In this document: positions 61,693-64,000 of the stretch, piece by piece | Layout of the letters: each line of letters begins with the position of its first letter | How positions within the stretch are numbered: position 1 is the stretch's first letter | Source of the DNA: Pratylenchus scribneri | Taxonomy: Eukaryota; Nematoda; Chromadorea; Rhabditida; Pratylenchidae | NCBI GenBank assembly: GCA_030063045.1 | Contig: JAQSEB010000001.1 | Span: 1,240,001-1,304,000, forward strand | Reading direction: 5' to 3' | DNA: 64,000 bases | The notes under the pieces: model-generated | Databases searched by the model: none | What the model was told of the DNA's origin: nothing | What the model saw: only the letters and a program-made list of their open reading frames with translations | Made by a program: the position numbers and the translations under genes

Positions 61693-64000
61693 TCAGACAA
61701 TGGTGGTTTTTAAAATTCCGGGAGCCCAAACGGAGGCAATATTCAAAATCAATCGGAGATCGGAAATTGAACAGTCCAAAATGGACGAAACCTGTTCCAT
61801 TGAAAGCGGTTCTTCTTCCATTCCTATAAAAAAAATAAAAATTATTTCCAAAAATTATCAAAAAATTTTAAAAATATTATTAAAATCACAAAAATAATTA
61901 ACAAATTATTTTTAAATTCCCAAATATAATTACAAAACCTGTTGTGACCAAATTAACAAGCACATTCGATTTTGCGAGCAAAGAGCTGAGTTTGTCTTCA
62001 ATGAATGAGAGCAAAAAGTCGGGTGCACATTTGTATCTAAATTTTTTAAATAAATTTGAAATTTAAGGATTAATTTACTCATATAATTCGGCGAATTCCT
62101 CCAACATTGATGTGATCGCATCGGATGGACAAATGAATGGAACATCTTCGACGTGACAATTTTCGGCGGAAATTATCTTAAAAAATCAATTTTTATATTT
62201 TTTAAATGGTCAAAAATTGGCTAGATTAGCTTTTTTTCTTTCCGAATTTTTTGGGATAGATAAATGATTGTAAAAATGTATAAAAGTGCATCAAAATTGA
62301 CAATTAAAATTGTTTAGGATTGGTTAGAATTTTAATTATCTTACAAAAAATTTCCACTCAAACTTTTTTAGCCACATGGGTAACCCTCCACATTTAGAAA
62401 ATTTAGGTCTCGGGTTCGAACCCGCTAAGAGGAAGCTATTTTTTCTCTGACTTGATTCCCAGCATTTTTAACTAATTTTAAAATATATTTCACTATAAAA
62501 TATTGTCATTTAACCAAAATATGGATAATAAAATTATTAGTATTATTGCAAAAATTACCCGAACTGCAAAATCGAACATATCAATTAGGACAATCAGCGA
62601 ATCCCTTCTTCCCTCCGCCATTTGCGATTTGGCCAATTTCTCTGGACTTTTGGCAGACGGTGAAAATTTATTATTCATTTGTTGATTCTCAGATGAAGAT
62701 GATGGGGAGGTAATGGCAATTGTGTGCGATTGACTGGGTGAAAGATGGCTCAACATTAATTTGCTATTTGTGCATGGCTCCCCCGTTGGATGGCGAACAT
62801 CCTCAAATATTGAGGAAAGAATTTGGCCATTAAATGTGTCTCGATCCGAATGAATGCCTGAATTAATTTATGAATATTAAATAATTTTTGGTTAGACTAG
62901 TGCATTATTATATAAGTGGCTGGTTTAATAAAGTACAAAAAAAAATCCCGGAATTTTAGCTAAATGGGTTACTCTCCATTTTTTGTAAAATTTATTAGGT
63001 CGCGGGTTCAAATCCGCTCCGAGGAAGTTATTTTTTTTCGTGGCTTGGAAAACATTTTTATCATTTTTTTACACATTATACACTATTTTTTAAATTCTCA
63101 AACCTGATAGGACGAAATGTGGTGAATAAGCGGAACAAAAACCGGCTAGAAGTGAATGTCCAAAATCCAATAGGCATTCTTCCTCATTTTCATCGGTGGA
63201 AATGCAAATTTCAATTGGTTCTTTAAAATATTTATTTAATTATTAAAATGTTTTTTTAAACCTTTTCGTTGATTTTCAACACTTGAACATCGAATAAAAT
63301 AGGAAAGAATTTGCAGCAATTTTGCAATTAAATTTGAATTTTCACCGACAATAACAATTTTTGTGAATCGCCGGATTCCACCTTCACTTTGATTTGTTGA
63401 TGTTGTCCCAATTCCATAATATAATTCAAGCAATTGGGCAACCGTTGGATTGTAGAACATTTGTTTTGTGTCAATTACGCTCTGAAAATAATAAAATAAA
63501 TATAAAAAAAAAGAAAATGTTTAAATTTTGAAAAATCTATTTTTTAAGCATTTTTACAATGAAATTTTTAGTTAAAAAAAATGTCAAAATAGGTAATAAT
63601 TTTGAGCATTTGTTTCAATGTATTTTACATAATATTTTGACTTATTTTCGGGAAAATTTGATTAAAAATTGCAACAAAAAAATTAAAAAATATATCTTTT
63701 TAGTTTTTCGGAAATTATTTTTGGGCAAATTTCAATCAAAAAATTATTGAAAATTATTTTGCAATTTTATCTTTAAATTAATTTTAAAATTTACCATTCC
63801 CAAGAGGAGTGAACGTTGGTCATACGAACATTTTTCCGGCGGTGCTACACTGGCAATCCAGGTCAATTGGTTCATCAAAATAGCCGATAAAAGTGTTGAT
63901 AAAAAGCTAAAAATAATTATAAATAATTTAATATTATTAAAACAAACAAACAATTTTGTCTCTTTTGTATTTAAGCATTGATTTAATTCGGCCAATTGAT
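61693..64000 (-). CDS. FNIP: Folliculin-interacting protein, C-terminal part
   Basis: FNIP partners folliculin and regulates AMPK/mTORC1 signalling at lysosomes (family knowledge). The N-terminal part lies right of the window. Visible exons in order: FLSTLLSAILMNQLTWIASV and DQRSLLLGM (about 63908-63796), MFYNPTVAQLLELYYGIGT with TKIVIVGENSNLIAKLLQIL and SYFIRCS (63482-63258), a low-complexity Ser-rich exon (about 62860-62545), LIVLIDMFDFAVR, CHVEDVPFICPSDAITSMLE, CAPDFLLSFIEDKLSSLLAK, and a last exon EPLSMEQVSSILDCSISDLR then LILNIASVWAPGILKTTIV with stop 61693. LSYFIRC and the C-terminal DENN-like motifs match FNIP1/2. Two SINE-like copies lie in introns. Confidence 0.85.
62350..62460 (+). 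repeat. tRNA-derived SINE-like copy 6
   Basis: A-box-like TTAGCCACATGGGTAA at about 62368-62383 and B box GGGTTCGAACCC at 62412-62423, then GCTAAGAGGAAGC and a T-run. FNIP intron, antisense to the gene. Confidence 0.7.
62945..63050 (+). repeat. tRNA-derived SINE-like copy 7
   Basis: A-box-like TTAGCTAAATGGGTTA at about 62956-62971 and B box GGGTTCAAATCC at 63004-63015, then GCTCCGAGGAAGTT and a T-run. FNIP intron, antisense to the gene. Confidence 0.7.

Overview
This window is eukaryotic nuclear DNA, almost certainly from a nematode. It is AT-rich. Genes are cut into many short exons by introns of about 35-60 bp with TTTNAG-like acceptors, and some introns have GC-AG ends. The best protein matches (from memory of the families, no search run) are animal proteins: a biogenic-amine GPCR, a receptor guanylate cyclase with an ANF-type ectodomain, a GT11 fucosyltransferase and a nematode-type globin. 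GC-AG introns and frequent TTGGCC-type words suggest a tylenchid, possibly a cyst nematode; that last step is inference.

Layout, left to right (all genes on the minus strand except one): biogenic-amine GPCR (1-1961, C-terminus off the window); a repeat-rich gap; ketohexokinase on the plus strand (8.7-11.8 kb); a GT11 fucosyltransferase whose first exon is separated from the rest by a 1.9-kb minisatellite (12.3-16.1 kb); mitochondrial aspartate aminotransferase (16.4-19.1 kb); GPCPD1-type glycerophosphodiesterase with an N-terminal CBM20 domain (19.7-23.8 kb); a 126-residue unknown (27.3-27.8 kb); a globin (28.5-29.65 kb); an unknown coiled-coil gene (about 31 kb); a receptor guanylate cyclase (34.5-43.4 kb); a BIRC6/UBC-17-like E2 (44.6-50.6 kb); an unrecognised gene fragment (51.9-53.05 kb); the C-terminal half of HIRA without WD40 repeats (56.2-59.8 kb); an SLC35B4-like nucleotide-sugar transporter (59.9-61.1 kb); and the C-terminal part of FNIP (61.7 kb to the right edge).

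The genes are mostly housekeeping or signalling and do not form one pathway. The HIRA piece starts only 127 bp after the transporter stop codon on the same strand, a spacing typical of nematode operons.

The striking part is the repeat landscape. Five minisatellite arrays (7.2, 13.5, 27.96, 38.4 and 52.3 kb) use different unit lengths but share building blocks: a GGCGGAATTA core and a TTTGGGGCAAAT block. A second minisatellite whose unit encodes a small perfect hairpin sits in introns of two different genes (48.6 and 57 kb). Two nested hAT-like elements with intact 8-bp target duplications lie at 53.5-54.65 kb. A third hAT-like element made of TGATA repeats (41.34-42.18 kb) has jumped into a foldback element. 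Several foldback families and seven tRNA-derived SINE-like copies, all in introns, complete the picture.
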